Assembly: GCA_046539045.1 (NCBI GenBank)
Contig: JBKHHU010000028.1
Location: 1-24,286 of the forward strand
Direction of reading: 5' to 3'
DNA from: JBKHHU01 sp046539045
GTDB taxonomy: Bacteria > Planctomycetota > Phycisphaerae > SM23-33
Length of the DNA stretch: 24,286 nt
How positions within the stretch are numbered: position 1 is the stretch's first letter; every line of letters starts with the position of its first letter. The notes under the pieces were generated by a model, which had not been told where the DNA came from, searched no databases, and was given only the letters and a program-made list of their open reading frames with translations. This document shows, one piece after another, positions 14,442 through 22,040 of this stretch. Both the position numbers and the translations under genes were made by a program.

Positions 14442-14772
14442 GCCCCGGAGGGGCCCGAGCAAGTAGCCACGGTCGCCAGACCGTGGAAGGGAGCGTCCCA
14501 GTATTGCTCCTGTGTTTCATCCTCAAAAAGCCCCGTAGGGGCGATTGCCGTCTTGTCCACGGGCTTGTGCCCGCTAACCTGCAATCGTCCCTCCGGGACT
14601 CTTCATTCGGGGGGATGGGTGAAATGCTCGCGTCGTTCCACGGGCTGGCGCCCGTGGCTACTGGCAGTCGTCCCTACGGGACTCTTCATTTGTAGGCGGG
14701 AAAATGTTTGATGCTCGCGTCGTTCCCACAGGCTGGCGCCGTGGCTACTTTCAGTCGTCCCTTCGGGACTTT
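14442..14772. repeat. Tandem REP-like array in the M42/gspE convergent gap
   Basis: A degenerate unit of about 85 bp is repeated. Palindromes GTCCCTCCGGGAC (14587), GTCCCTACGGGAC (14670) and GTCCCTTCGGGAC (14757) are 83 and 87 bp apart, each preceded by a version of CCACGGGCTGGCGCCCGTGG (best at 14638-14657) and by ATGCTCGCGTCGTTCC in the last two. Two related GCCCC/GGGGC palindromes (14442, 14530) and CCACGGTCGCCAGACCGTGG (14467-14486) stand in front. A palindrome CCGCGATCGCGG is at 14783-14794. The 429-bp gap has no gene. Confidence 0.75.
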
Positions 14773-14799
14773 CCCACGGCTTCCGCGATCGCGGGTTCT

Positions 14800-16017
14800 C
14801 TACAACTGCAGCACTTCCAGCAGTTGTTCCATGGTGGTCTTGCCCTGCACTGCGGCCAGCTTGCCGGCCTGCTCCTGGTTCAGCAGGGATTCACTGTGGC
14901 AGATGCGTTCCAGTTCCGATGCGCTGATACCTTCCCGGATCTGCTTTCGGACCTCATCGTCCGGGATGAACAGTTCGAACAGGCCCATCCGGTCGTGGTA
15001 TCCGGTATGGAAGCAGTGGTCGCAGCCTTCGCCGTAGTACAGTTGCGGCTGGGTGTTGTCGGGCAGGCGACGTCGGATCGCGTCGTTGAGAATCATGTCG
15101 CCGGTTTCGGGCAGGGGGGTCTTGCAGTGGTCGCAGAGGCGCTTGACCAGCACCTGGGCCAGCACACCCCGCATCGCCAGGCTGAGGAAGAACGGATCCA
15201 CGCCAAGGCTCAGCAGTGTTTCCACCGCGCGGGAAGCCCGGGTCGCGTGCGTGGTCGCCAGCACGAGGTTACCGGTGTTGGCTGCCCGGACGGCAGTGAT
15301 GGCGGTGTCCTTGTCGCGAATCTCCCCGACCATGATCACGTCCGGATCCTGTCGCAGCACGGCAGAGAGCATGCTGGCGAAGGTCACGTCCACCTTCGGG
15401 TTGATCTGCGTCTGGTTCACACCGGGCAGGTCGTACTCGATCGGGTCCTCGATGGTGACGATTTTCCGCGTCCCGCCGGTCAGTTGCTGAAGCATCGCGT
15501 ACAGCGTGGTCGTCTTTCCGCTGCCGACCGGTCCGCTGACAAGGATCAGCCCGTGCGGGTGCGTCAGCAGATCGTCCACCTTGCGCCGCTGTTCCTCCAG
15601 CATGCCCAACTGGCTGAGCTTCTTCAGGCTTACGCTCTGGTCGAAAACGCGGACGACCATGTCGTGCCCGTGCAGCGACGGAATCACGCTGATCCGGACG
15701 TCGATGGTCCTGCCGTCGAAGGGGAACTTCATCCTGCCTTCGGTCGGACGCCGGTGCTCGGCGATGTCCATCTGGCTTTCCGCCTTCAGGTGGCTGATGA
15801 TGCGCCGGCCCATCAGCGGCGGCAGCGTTCCCTGCAGACGCATCTCGCCGTCCAGACGGTAGTGGAGCTCATACTCCTGTTCCTGGGCGAGTACATGGAT
15901 GTCGCTGACCCTGCCCTCGACGGCCTTGTGCAGAATCGCTTCCCACAGGAGAGAGGGATCTGCCTCGGTGACGTTGAGTTCCTCGAGATTGACAATCCGT
16001 TCCGGAGCGGAGCTCAT
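14800..16017 (-). CDS. gspE: GspE/PilB-type secretion ATPase, short form
   Basis: A hexameric cytoplasmic ATPase that powers pseudopilus or pilus assembly. Of 405 residues, the N2 domain runs from about 20 to 125 and the catalytic domain from 130. GPVGSGKTT (162-170) is Walker A, TIEDPIEYD (188-196) the Asp box, DPDVIMVGEIRD (224-235) Walker B, and ATTHA (254-258) the His box. CDHC at 295-298 and CDHC at 332-335 form the tetra-Cys zinc motif typical of GspE/PilB and absent from PilT. The usual N1 domain that binds GspL-type partners is missing, so it is about 150 residues shorter than normal. It begins 11 nt after the STAS gene stop with AAGGAAG as ribosome site. The symbol is by family; PilB or a dedicated planctomycete system is an alternative. 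Confidence 0.9.
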   Translation of the reverse strand: MSSAPERIVNLEELNVTEADPSLLWEAILHKAVEGRVSDIHVLAQEQEYELHYRLDGEMRLQGTLPPLMGRRIISHLKAESQMDIAEHRRPTEGRMKFPFDGRTIDVRISVIPSLHGHDMVVRVFDQSVSLKKLSQLGMLEEQRRKVDDLLTHPHGLILVSGPVGSGKTTTLYAMLQQLTGGTRKIVTIEDPIEYDLPGVNQTQINPKVDVTFASMLSAVLRQDPDVIMVGEIRDKDTAITAVRAANTGNLVLATTHATRASRAVETLLSLGVDPFFLSLAMRGVLAQVLVKRLCDHCKTPLPETGDMILNDAIRRRLPDNTQPQLYYGEGCDHCFHTGYHDRMGLFELFIPDDEVRKQIREGISASELERICHSESLLNQEQAGKLAAVQGKTTMEQLLEVLQL

Positions 16018-16028
16018 GGTGTACTTCC

Positions 16029-16388
16029 TTATGCGGACGGCTTGGTGGAGTTGAATTTCGCGATCGCCTCGGACCGGGTATCGGTCACGCAGATCATGGC
16101 TTCGAGATTGACGGTTCGGAACAGTCGCCGAATGGTATCGTTGGCGCAGCAGATCGCCATGCCGGCGTCCTTGGTTTTCAGGTGTTTCCGGAGCGTGAAG
16201 ATCGCTCCTATGCCCGCGCTGTTCAGGTGCTCTACCGTATCAAAATCGAGAATGACGGCCCGGACGTCGCAGCCGTCGATATGCTCCTGGACAGCGCCGA
16301 GCAGGTCCACGCGCGCCTTCCATCCGAGTTCGGGCGGGCAAGTTACGACAAAGATATCATCATCCCGTCGCTCTACATCGATATCCAT
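16029..16388 (-). CDS. STAS-domain protein (anti-sigma factor antagonist type)
   Basis: A 119-residue single-domain STAS protein like SpoIIAA/RsbV, which in known systems binds a kinase anti-factor and is switched by phosphorylation. MDIDVERRDDDIFVVTCPPELG at the start (given here as DIDVERRDDDIFVVTC) leads to DVRAVILDFDTVEHLNSAGIGAIFTL, the STAS core. Ser57 in LNSAGIG is the equivalent of the phosphorylated Ser, with Asn instead of the common Asp before it. The start was set at the second ATG (16388) because GGAG lies 6 nt before it; the ATG at 16400 would add 4 residues. It is in one transcript with the GspE-type gene, an unusual pair that suggests a partner-switch control of secretion. No kinase or sigma factor is in the window. 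Confidence 0.88.
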   Translation of the reverse strand: MDIDVERRDDDIFVVTCPPELGWKARVDLLGAVQEHIDGCDVRAVILDFDTVEHLNSAGIGAIFTLRKHLKTKDAGMAICCANDTIRRLFRTVNLEAMICVTDTRSEAIAKFNSTKPSA

Positions 16389-16542
16389 CGCTGACTCCAT
16401 GGTTTATGGCATCTTTTGCGTGCCGGTGTTCGGTCGGTTCGGCGGGCGGCTCTCTGCCGGAACGCCCGTATACACTGAACATCGGCCTGTCGGCTTGGAA
16501 TAATTAGCACGGTTTGATCCAATCCCTGCCGGTAGCGGGCAC

Positions 16543-16571
16543 TGGACGGACGCGATCCGATTCGCTAGACT
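16543..16571 (+). promoter_or_regulatory. Putative purD promoter
   Basis: TGGACG (16543-16548) and TAGACT (16566-16571) are separated by 17 bp, about 48 bp before the purD ATG. Each box matches 4 of 6. The divergent gap 16389-16618 shows no other signal that I could support. Confidence 0.45.
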
Positions 16572-16618
16572 TTTCGCCTTACCGAATACTACACGCGATG
16601 GTGAGGAAGGAACACGAA

Positions 16619-17896
16619 ATGAAGATTCTTCTCGTCGGATCCGGCGGACGCGAACATGCCCTGGCCTGGAAAATGGCCCAGTCTCCGCTGTGCGACAAGC
16701 TCTACGCGGCCCCGGGAAACCCGGGCATCGCCCAGACGGCTGAGTGCGTTGACATCAACTCCGACGACACCGCGGGCGTCGTCCGCTTCGCCCGGGAGAA
16801 CGACATCGACATGGTCGTTATCGGCCCGGAAGACCCGCTGGCGATGGGCATGGCCGACGCGGTCCGCGAGGCGGGGATCCTCTGCTTCGGGCCCGGCAGG
16901 AAGGGTGCCCGCATCGAGGCGGACAAAGTGTACGCCAAGGATCTGATGCGGGCAGCGTCCGTCCCCACCGCAGAAGCGCGCGTGTTCGACGATCTCGAAG
17001 CGGCCAAGGCCTACGTGCTCAGCCGCGACCACGGCGTGGCCATCAAGGCGGCCGGACTGGCCAAGGGCAAGGGCGTGGCCGTCTGCCCCGAACCCTACCA
17101 GGCCGTCAAACCGCTGGAAGACATGATGGAAAAGAAAGTCTTCGGAGACGCCGGCGACAAGGTGCTGGTCGAAGAAATGCTCACCGGCCAGGAGGCGACG
17201 GTGCTCGCCTTCTGCGACGGGAAGAATATCTACCCGCTGGATCCGCTGCAGGACCACAAGCCCATCGGCGAGGGAGATACCGGCCCGAATACCGGCGGGA
17301 TGGGTGCCTACAGCCCGGTCCCGATCGTCGACGACAAAACCATGGACCGCATCGAGCGGGAAGTGCTCGTGCCGATCGTCGATGCGATGCGGCGCGATTT
17401 CGGCCGGTATGAAGGCATCCTCTACGCCGGACTCATGCTCACCCCGGGCGGCCCGAAGGTCATCGAGTTCAACTGCCGCTTCGGAGATCCCGAGTGCCAG
17501 CCGCTCATGATGCGGCTCAAGGGCGATCTGGTCGCCGCGATGAAGGCCGTCTGCGAACATAAACTGGACGAGGTGGATCTGGCCATTGACCCGCGGCCGA
17601 GCGTGTGCGTGGTGATGTCCAGCGGCGGATACCCCGGCGAGTACAAGAAGGGCCACGTCATCAGCGGGATCGACCAGGCCGATGCGATGGACGATGTCAA
17701 GGTCTTCCACGCCGGCACCGCAGAGCGGAACGGGAAGATCGTCAACAACGGCGGACGCGTTCTGGGTGTCACTGCCGTCGGCGACACCATCGCCGATGCG
17801 AAGAAACGCGCCTATGAAGCCGTCGCGAAAATCTCCTGGGAAGACTGCTACTACCGTAAAGACATCGCCGACAAAGCGATCAAACAGGACAAGTAG
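16619..17896 (+). CDS. purD: Phosphoribosylamine-glycine ligase
   Basis: Joins 5-phosphoribosylamine and glycine with ATP, step 2 of purine synthesis, as a cytoplasmic ATP-grasp enzyme. The 425 residues equal the family norm. LVGSGGREHALAWK opens the protein, followed by PGNPG (32-36), IGPEDPLAMGMAD (68-80), IKAAGLAKGKGV (142-153) in the ATP-grasp lid, DTGPNTGGMGAYSP (220-232), GILYAGLMLTPGGP and EFNCRFGDPE (283-292), which binds metal and ATP. The ATG has GAGGAAGG 8 nt upstream. It is convergent with the pyrRBC operon, with a single strong hairpin between. The PurF C-terminus lies at the right edge of the window. Confidence 0.97.
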   Translation: MKILLVGSGGREHALAWKMAQSPLCDKLYAAPGNPGIAQTAECVDINSDDTAGVVRFARENDIDMVVIGPEDPLAMGMADAVREAGILCFGPGRKGARIEADKVYAKDLMRAASVPTAEARVFDDLEAAKAYVLSRDHGVAIKAAGLAKGKGVAVCPEPYQAVKPLEDMMEKKVFGDAGDKVLVEEMLTGQEATVLAFCDGKNIYPLDPLQDHKPIGEGDTGPNTGGMGAYSPVPIVDDKTMDRIEREVLVPIVDAMRRDFGRYEGILYAGLMLTPGGPKVIEFNCRFGDPECQPLMMRLKGDLVAAMKAVCEHKLDEVDLAIDPRPSVCVVMSSGGYPGEYKKGHVISGIDQADAMDDVKVFHAGTAERNGKIVNNGGRVLGVTAVGDTIADAKKRAYEAVAKISWEDCYYRKDIADKAIKQDK

Positions 17897-17930
17897 ATAT
17901 CCGCCCCGCCGCGGCGCTGCAACCGTGACG

Positions 17931-17964
17931 GGTAGCGTGCGGAAGCCCGCTTCCGCACGCTGCC
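17931..17964. other. 15-bp hairpin between purD and pyrC
   Basis: Arms 17931-17945 and 17950-17964 pair almost perfectly (one G-T pair) around the loop CCCG; the core is AGCGTGCGGAAG/CTTCCGCACGCT. There is no T-run on either strand, so it is either a REP-type element or a two-way end-stabiliser for the convergent genes. Confidence 0.6.
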
Positions 17965-18004
17965 GCGCGATGCTGATATGGTAGACGGCGCCGACGCCGG
18001 TGTA

Positions 18005-18021
18005 AATTCGTGCAATTCGTG
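18005..18021. repeat. ATTCGTG doublet, second copy
   Basis: AATTCGTGCAATTCGTG, one change from 1100-1116, ends 6 bp past the pyrC stop codon. It is a short degenerate intergenic repeat. Confidence 0.45.
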
Positions 18022-18026
18022 GAAAA

Positions 18027-19307
18027 CTACAGCGAGAACTTCACCTCTCCGCCGACGATCGTGGCTGTCGCCCGGCCTTTGAGGTTCATGCCGTCGTAGG
18101 GGCAATTGCGACTTTTGGACTGGAAGGTCTCCACGTCGACGGTCCATTCCAGGTCCGGATCGATGATCGTCACGTCGGCATCGGCGCCTTGGGAGAGCGT
18201 ACCGAGGCCGGGTCTGCCGTCTTCGAGGAAGGCGCCCGGGTTGGCGGTCATCGCAGCGATCAGCACCGACCAGTCGCACGTGCCGCTGTCGATCAGCGCC
18301 TTGATGTAGAGCCCGACGGCGCATTCGATTCCGAGGATCCCGAAGGGGGCGAGCCCGAACTCCAGTTCCTTCTCTTCCTTGGCGTGCGGGGCGTGATCGG
18401 TGGCCAAACAATCCAGCGTACCGTCGGCAACGCCTGCCCGGACGGCATGGACATCCTCCAGCGAGCGGAGGGGCGGGTTGACCTTGAAGTTGGAGTCGTA
18501 TTCGATGCAGGCGGCGTCGGTCAGCAGCAGGTGGTGGGGTGTTGCCTCGGCCGTCACGGGCAGGCCCTCTGCCTTGGCCTGGCGGATCAGTTCCACGCTG
18601 CCCTTGCTGGAGACGTGCTGGACGTGGTACTTCGTGCCGGTCCTGCGGATCAGCTCCAGGTCGCGCTGGAGCATGATCTCCTCGCCCGAGGCGGCGATCC
18701 CCGCCAGTCCCAGACGCACTGCGACCGGCCCGGAGTTCATGTGTCCGCCGAACAGGTCCGGGTCCTGACAATGCTGCATCACCGGTCTGCCGATCAGGTC
18801 GGCGTACTGCAGGGCACGCTGCATGACACTGCTGGAGGCCACGCCGGTGCCGTCGTCGGTGAAGGCGACGGCGCCCGCCTCGGCCATCAGGCCCATCTCG
18901 GCCAGCTCGTTGCCCTCGCGTCCCTTGGTGATGCACCCGGCTGGGAGTACGCGGGCCTTGCCCGCCTTGTTCGCCAGTTGGAGGATGTAGTTTACGGCGG
19001 TTTCGTCGTCGATGGGCGGATGCGTGTTCGGCATGGCGCAGATGGTGCTGAACCCGCCGGCGACCGCAGCGGCAGAGGCGGTGGCGACGGTTTCCTCTTC
19101 CTCGTGGCCGGGTTCGCGACAATGCACGTGCACGTCGATGAGTCCGGGCGAGACAATCTTCCCGGATGCATCAATGGTCTCGGCAGCGCCATCGGCGATG
19201 CTGCCCACTTCGGCGATTTTTCCGTCGGCGATCGCCACGTCGCAGACCTTGTCGATCCCGTTGGCCGGGTCGATCACTCGTCCGTTCTTGATCAGGAGGT
19301 CGTACAT
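18027..19307 (-). CDS. pyrC: Dihydroorotase, class I
   Basis: Cyclises carbamoyl-aspartate to dihydroorotate, step 3 of pyrimidine synthesis. The 426 residues match class I bacterial enzymes. His60-x-His62 in DVHVHCREPG bind zinc; AFTDDGTG gives Asp151/152, which bridges metals in place of a carbamylated Lys in this class. His179 (VMQHCQDP), His231 (VQHVSS) and Asp304 (ATDHAPH) complete the set, and KVNPPLR binds substrate. The ATG at 19307 fits the family start (YDLLIKNGRVIDP); an ATG at 19331 overlaps the pyrB stop in ATGA and would add 8 residues, suggesting coupling. It is the last gene of the pyrR-pyrB-pyrC unit. In some bacteria PyrB and class I PyrC form one complex, which is possible here. 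Confidence 0.96.
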   Translation of the reverse strand: MYDLLIKNGRVIDPANGIDKVCDVAIADGKIAEVGSIADGAAETIDASGKIVSPGLIDVHVHCREPGHEEEETVATASAAAVAGGFSTICAMPNTHPPIDDETAVNYILQLANKAGKARVLPAGCITKGREGNELAEMGLMAEAGAVAFTDDGTGVASSSVMQRALQYADLIGRPVMQHCQDPDLFGGHMNSGPVAVRLGLAGIAASGEEIMLQRDLELIRRTGTKYHVQHVSSKGSVELIRQAKAEGLPVTAEATPHHLLLTDAACIEYDSNFKVNPPLRSLEDVHAVRAGVADGTLDCLATDHAPHAKEEKELEFGLAPFGILGIECAVGLYIKALIDSGTCDWSVLIAAMTANPGAFLEDGRPGLGTLSQGADADVTIIDPDLEWTVDVETFQSKSRNCPYDGMNLKGRATATIVGGEVKFSL

Positions 19308-19327
19308 GTCGTTCTCTCGCGTCGCCG

Positions 19328-20311
19328 TCATTCGTTGTTTGTCCGGGACTGGCTGACGAGGAACAGCACCGCCATGCGGATCGCCAGCCCGTTGGTTACC
19401 TGTTGCAGGATGCAGCTGTTGGGCCCGTCGGCCACTTCGCTGGTGAGTTCCACACCCCGGTTGATCGGCCCGGGATGCATGATCAGCACGTCCTTTTTGC
19501 AGCGTTTGAGCCGCTCGGAGTTCATGCCGTAGATGCGGCTGTATTCGCGAAGCGACGGGAACTGCTTGCTCTGGAACCGCTCGAACTGGATGCGGAGCAT
19601 GTTGACTACGTCCACCTCGCCGAGCACGTCGTCGAGGCTGTGGGATATCTCGCAGCCCATCGGCTCGATGGCGCTGGGTACCAGCGTGGGCGGACCGACG
19701 ACCACCACCTCGGCGCCGAGCTTCCGCAGGCCCAGAATGTTGCTGCGGGCGACGCGGGAATGGGCAATGTCGCCGACGATGGCGACCTTCACGCCCTCCA
19801 GCGTGCCGAGCTTCTGCCGGATCGTGAAAATATCCAGCAGGGCCTGGGTGGGGTGTTCGTGCTGGCCGTCGCCGGCGTTGATGATGGACGAGTTGGTCTT
19901 CCGGGCCAGCAGGTGCGGAGCGCCGGACTGGCCGTGACGGACCACAAAGATGTCCACGCCCATCGACTCGACATTCTTGACCGTGTCCAGCGTGGTCTCC
20001 CCCTTGGAGACGCTCGAGCCCTTGGAGGTGAAGTTCAGCGTGTCGGCCGAGAGTCGGCTCGCGGCCAGCTCGAAGCTCATCCGCGTGCGGGTGGAGTCTT
20101 CGAAGAACATCAGCGCCACCACCCGCCCGCGGAGGGCGGGCACCTTCTTGACCGAGCGCGTGGAGACTTCCTTGAAGCTCTCGGCCGTGTCGAGGATGTG
20201 GACGATCTCCTCGGGCGACAGGTCGTCGAGCCCGAGCAGGTCCTTCCGATCCCAGGTAAACTCCTCGCCGCTGCTACGGCTGCCGGATGAGGAAGACGCC
20301 TTCTTCGCCAT
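19328..20311 (-). CDS. pyrB: Aspartate carbamoyltransferase catalytic chain
   Basis: Makes carbamoyl-aspartate from carbamoyl phosphate and aspartate, the committed pyrimidine step. Length is 327 residues. FFEDSTRTRMSFE (STRTR at 73-77) and HPTQALLD (HPTQ at 153-156) bind carbamoyl phosphate. SKGETTLDT carries the Lys of the 80s loop. MLRIQFER (238-245) is equivalent to the E. coli 230s aspartate loop, and HPGPINRG (279-286) is the C-terminal signature. The N-terminus has a Ser-rich extension of about 20 residues. The ATG lies inside the 3' end of pyrR (38-bp overlap), which is large but leaves no other start. There is no regulatory chain (pyrI) nearby, in keeping with control by PyrR. Confidence 0.97.
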   Translation of the reverse strand: MAKKASSSSGSRSSGEEFTWDRKDLLGLDDLSPEEIVHILDTAESFKEVSTRSVKKVPALRGRVVALMFFEDSTRTRMSFELAASRLSADTLNFTSKGSSVSKGETTLDTVKNVESMGVDIFVVRHGQSGAPHLLARKTNSSIINAGDGQHEHPTQALLDIFTIRQKLGTLEGVKVAIVGDIAHSRVARSNILGLRKLGAEVVVVGPPTLVPSAIEPMGCEISHSLDDVLGEVDVVNMLRIQFERFQSKQFPSLREYSRIYGMNSERLKRCKKDVLIMHPGPINRGVELTSEVADGPNSCILQQVTNGLAIRMAVLFLVSQSRTNNE

Positions 20312-20807
20312 CGTTCTCTTTCATTCTTACTTGTACCCGGGAGGTGTCCGGGGCGTCCAAAGTCTCTCCCACGTAGTCGGCGGCGATGGGCAACTCCCGC
20401 CCGCCGCGATCGATCAGCACGCCCAGGCGGATAATCTTCGGGCGCCCGAAGTCGTGGATCGCGTCCAGGGCCGCACGAATGCTCCTGCCGGTCTGGACCA
20501 CGTCGTCCACCAGCAGCATCCACGTCTCGTCGACGTCGAAATCGATTTCGGTGGCGCGGACCAGCGGGGCGTTCCGCCGACGCGACAGGTCGTCGCGGTA
20601 GAACGTCACGTCCAGCACGCCGTAGTTGATCTCCACGTCCGGCGCCTGCTCGCGCAGTCGTTCCACCATTCTGCCGGCGATGGTCTCCCCGCGGGTGCGG
20701 ATCCCGATGATCGCCACGCGGCCGTCTTTCGGCATGTTCGAAAGGACCTTCGCGTAGAGGGTTTCCAGTGCGTCCTGCACCTGCTCCGATGTGAGAAGTC
20801 GTTCCAT
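20274..20807 (-). CDS. pyrR: Bifunctional pyr operon regulator/uracil phosphoribosyltransferase
   Basis: In characterised bacteria PyrR binds pyr mRNA when UMP is high and lowers pyr expression; it also has weak uracil phosphoribosyltransferase activity. The 177 residues equal the norm. LLVDDVVQTGRSIRAALD (99-115) is the PRPP-binding loop, IIGIRTRGETIA the other phosphate-binding part, and VLDVTFYRDD and the basic DLSRRR match the family RNA-facing region. The ATG at 20807 has GGTGA at 8 nt upstream. It is first in the operon and divergent from the 20988 gene. The leader has two hairpins (see the leader entry), but no sequence matching the Bacillus PyrR-binding loop was found, so the RNA target may differ or regulation may be at translation. 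Confidence 0.95.
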   Translation of the reverse strand: MERLLTSEQVQDALETLYAKVLSNMPKDGRVAIIGIRTRGETIAGRMVERLREQAPDVEINYGVLDVTFYRDDLSRRRNAPLVRATEIDFDVDETWMLLVDDVVQTGRSIRAALDAIHDFGRPKIIRLGVLIDRGGRELPIAADYVGETLDAPDTSRVQVRMKENDGEEGVFLIRQP

Positions 20808-20813
20808 GATTTC

Positions 20814-20863
20814 ACCAGGAGGTTGGTTGCTCTCTCGAGGCCGATGGTACCGCCGGCAGAGAG
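20814..20863 (-). promoter_or_regulatory. pyrR leader hairpins, one overlapping the ribosome site
   Basis: On the minus strand ACCA-ACCUCC-UGGU (20814-20827) puts an anti-Shine-Dalgarno loop right before the ribosome site and ties up its UGGU part. Just 5' of it CUCUCU/AGAGAG (20830-20835 with 20858-20863), with an inner GCCG/CGGC, forms a larger stem. No U-run follows either, so a translational rather than termination control is more likely if they are regulatory. Confidence 0.4.
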
Positions 20864-20987
20864 GAAAGACAAGCCCCCAGAACCCGGGCTGTAAGATTCT
20901 GGATGAAGCCGCCGCCTGGAGCCGATATGGTGGTAGACTAAGGGTCTGTTTGTCCTTCGTCCCGAAACCCTGCATGTGGGAGCAACC

Positions 20988-21881
20988 ATGAAAGCCCAAC
21001 GCACGCTTTTGATTCCAATAGTCGCCATACTCGCCGCTGTTCTCGCCGGTCCGCAGTTGCTGACCGCAGGCCCCGGCAGAAGTCGAACGGTCTACTATCA
21101 GGTCACCTACAGCGACGGAACCGTCAAGGACCTGTCCCAGTTGCCCGCGACGAACGAAAACATCCACCGGGTGATGCGCATCATCCGCCTGGGCGACAAT
21201 GAGAAGAGCTACAAGGTGCTCTCCAGCGTGGGCCCGGTGTTGACGATCTCCAACGACGGCAGGACCATCACGCAGGACATGACCTGGGACGGGAAGAAGT
21301 GGACCCCGGTGACCTTTGAGGATGAAAGCAAGGGCAAGGCCGACGCGGAATTGAAGTCGAAGATGCAGGCCCGGCTGATCGAACTCCTGCGGAAACGCCC
21401 GACGCTCAAGAACGCGACGGTGGCCGCGAAACTGAACCTGAAAGAGGCCCGCAAAGCCGACGACGAGGCGGCTCTGTCCCGGGCGAAGCTCATCGTGGAT
21501 GGCCTGGAATACGCCCTGGACCTCTGCGAGACCAACATAAAGATGTACGAGAAGGCGCTGGGAATCGACCGGAAGGTCGAGAAGAAGCTGCCCGGAGAGT
21601 TGCCGTCACCGAAATCGGCCGTGGGAAACAACGATTCCTTCGTCGTAGTCGTCTCAGGTGAAAGCGGGCTGACCGTTGCCGGAAGGAAAGTGAAGGCGGA
21701 GCAACTGGGCACTGCCGTGGGCAGACTCCCTGCCGACAGGCGGAAGCTCTGCAGGTTGCAGGTCAACAGAGACGCTCGCTGGCAGCGCGTTACCGAGGTA
21801 TTCAAGGCGCTGAAGCAGGCGGGCGTGGAAAACATCTCCTTCGGCATCCTCCACGAAACGCAGGAAGACGACGAGGACTAG
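20988..21881 (+). CDS. Exported protein with ExbD/TolR-like C-terminal domain
   Basis: A 297-residue protein. Residues 1-27 are a Sec signal peptide (KAQR, hydrophobic core, LTAGPG). Residues 34-110 are a beta-rich part with YYQVTYSDGTVKDLSQLPAT. Residues 115-205 are long charged helices. The last part from about 216 (FVVVVSGESGLTVAGRKVKAEQLG, given here as VVVVSGESGLTVAGRKV, then VNRDARWQRVTEVFKALKQAGVENISFGI) follows the strand-helix pattern of ExbD/TolR periplasmic domains. An acidic tail ends it. It lacks the ExbD membrane helix with its Asp, so it cannot be a proton-channel stator; ligand binding is possible. The ATG follows GGGAG. A terminator follows the gene. The family of the N-terminal part is unknown. 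Confidence 0.85.
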   Translation: MKAQRTLLIPIVAILAAVLAGPQLLTAGPGRSRTVYYQVTYSDGTVKDLSQLPATNENIHRVMRIIRLGDNEKSYKVLSSVGPVLTISNDGRTITQDMTWDGKKWTPVTFEDESKGKADAELKSKMQARLIELLRKRPTLKNATVAAKLNLKEARKADDEAALSRAKLIVDGLEYALDLCETNIKMYEKALGIDRKVEKKLPGELPSPKSAVGNNDSFVVVVSGESGLTVAGRKVKAEQLGTAVGRLPADRRKLCRLQVNRDARWQRVTEVFKALKQAGVENISFGILHETQEDDED

Positions 21882-21915
21882 CGACCGGCAAGAACAACGC
21901 AATCGCATCGGAACC

Positions 21916-21941
21916 GCCCGGATCGCTCGGCCCGGGCTTTT
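21916..21941 (+). terminator. Intrinsic terminator after the 20988 gene
   Basis: GCCCGG (21916-21921) pairs with CCGGGC (21932-21937), followed by TTTT (21938-21941). It lies 35 bp past the stop codon. Confidence 0.75.
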
Positions 21942-22040
21942 CTGTGCGCCGTCTGGCAATCTGCGCGGGGCGGACGTACAATGCCCGCTTTCCGACGAGA
22001 CTTCAGCCAGTTACCACACAGACACGACGAGGGAGCCGAT

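Noticed and set aside
14587..14772. CRISPR-like or mobile element array
   Set aside because: The period is about 85 bp with related, not unique, sequence between palindromes; no coding sequence or terminal repeats.
14704..16503. Plus-strand open frame of about 600 codons
   Set aside because: Antisense to the GspE ATPase and STAS genes, both with clear motifs and ribosome sites. It also starts inside a repeat array.
18189..20290. Long plus-strand frames opposite pyrC and pyrB
   Set aside because: Low-complexity translations without motifs; pyrC and pyrB on the other strand are certain.
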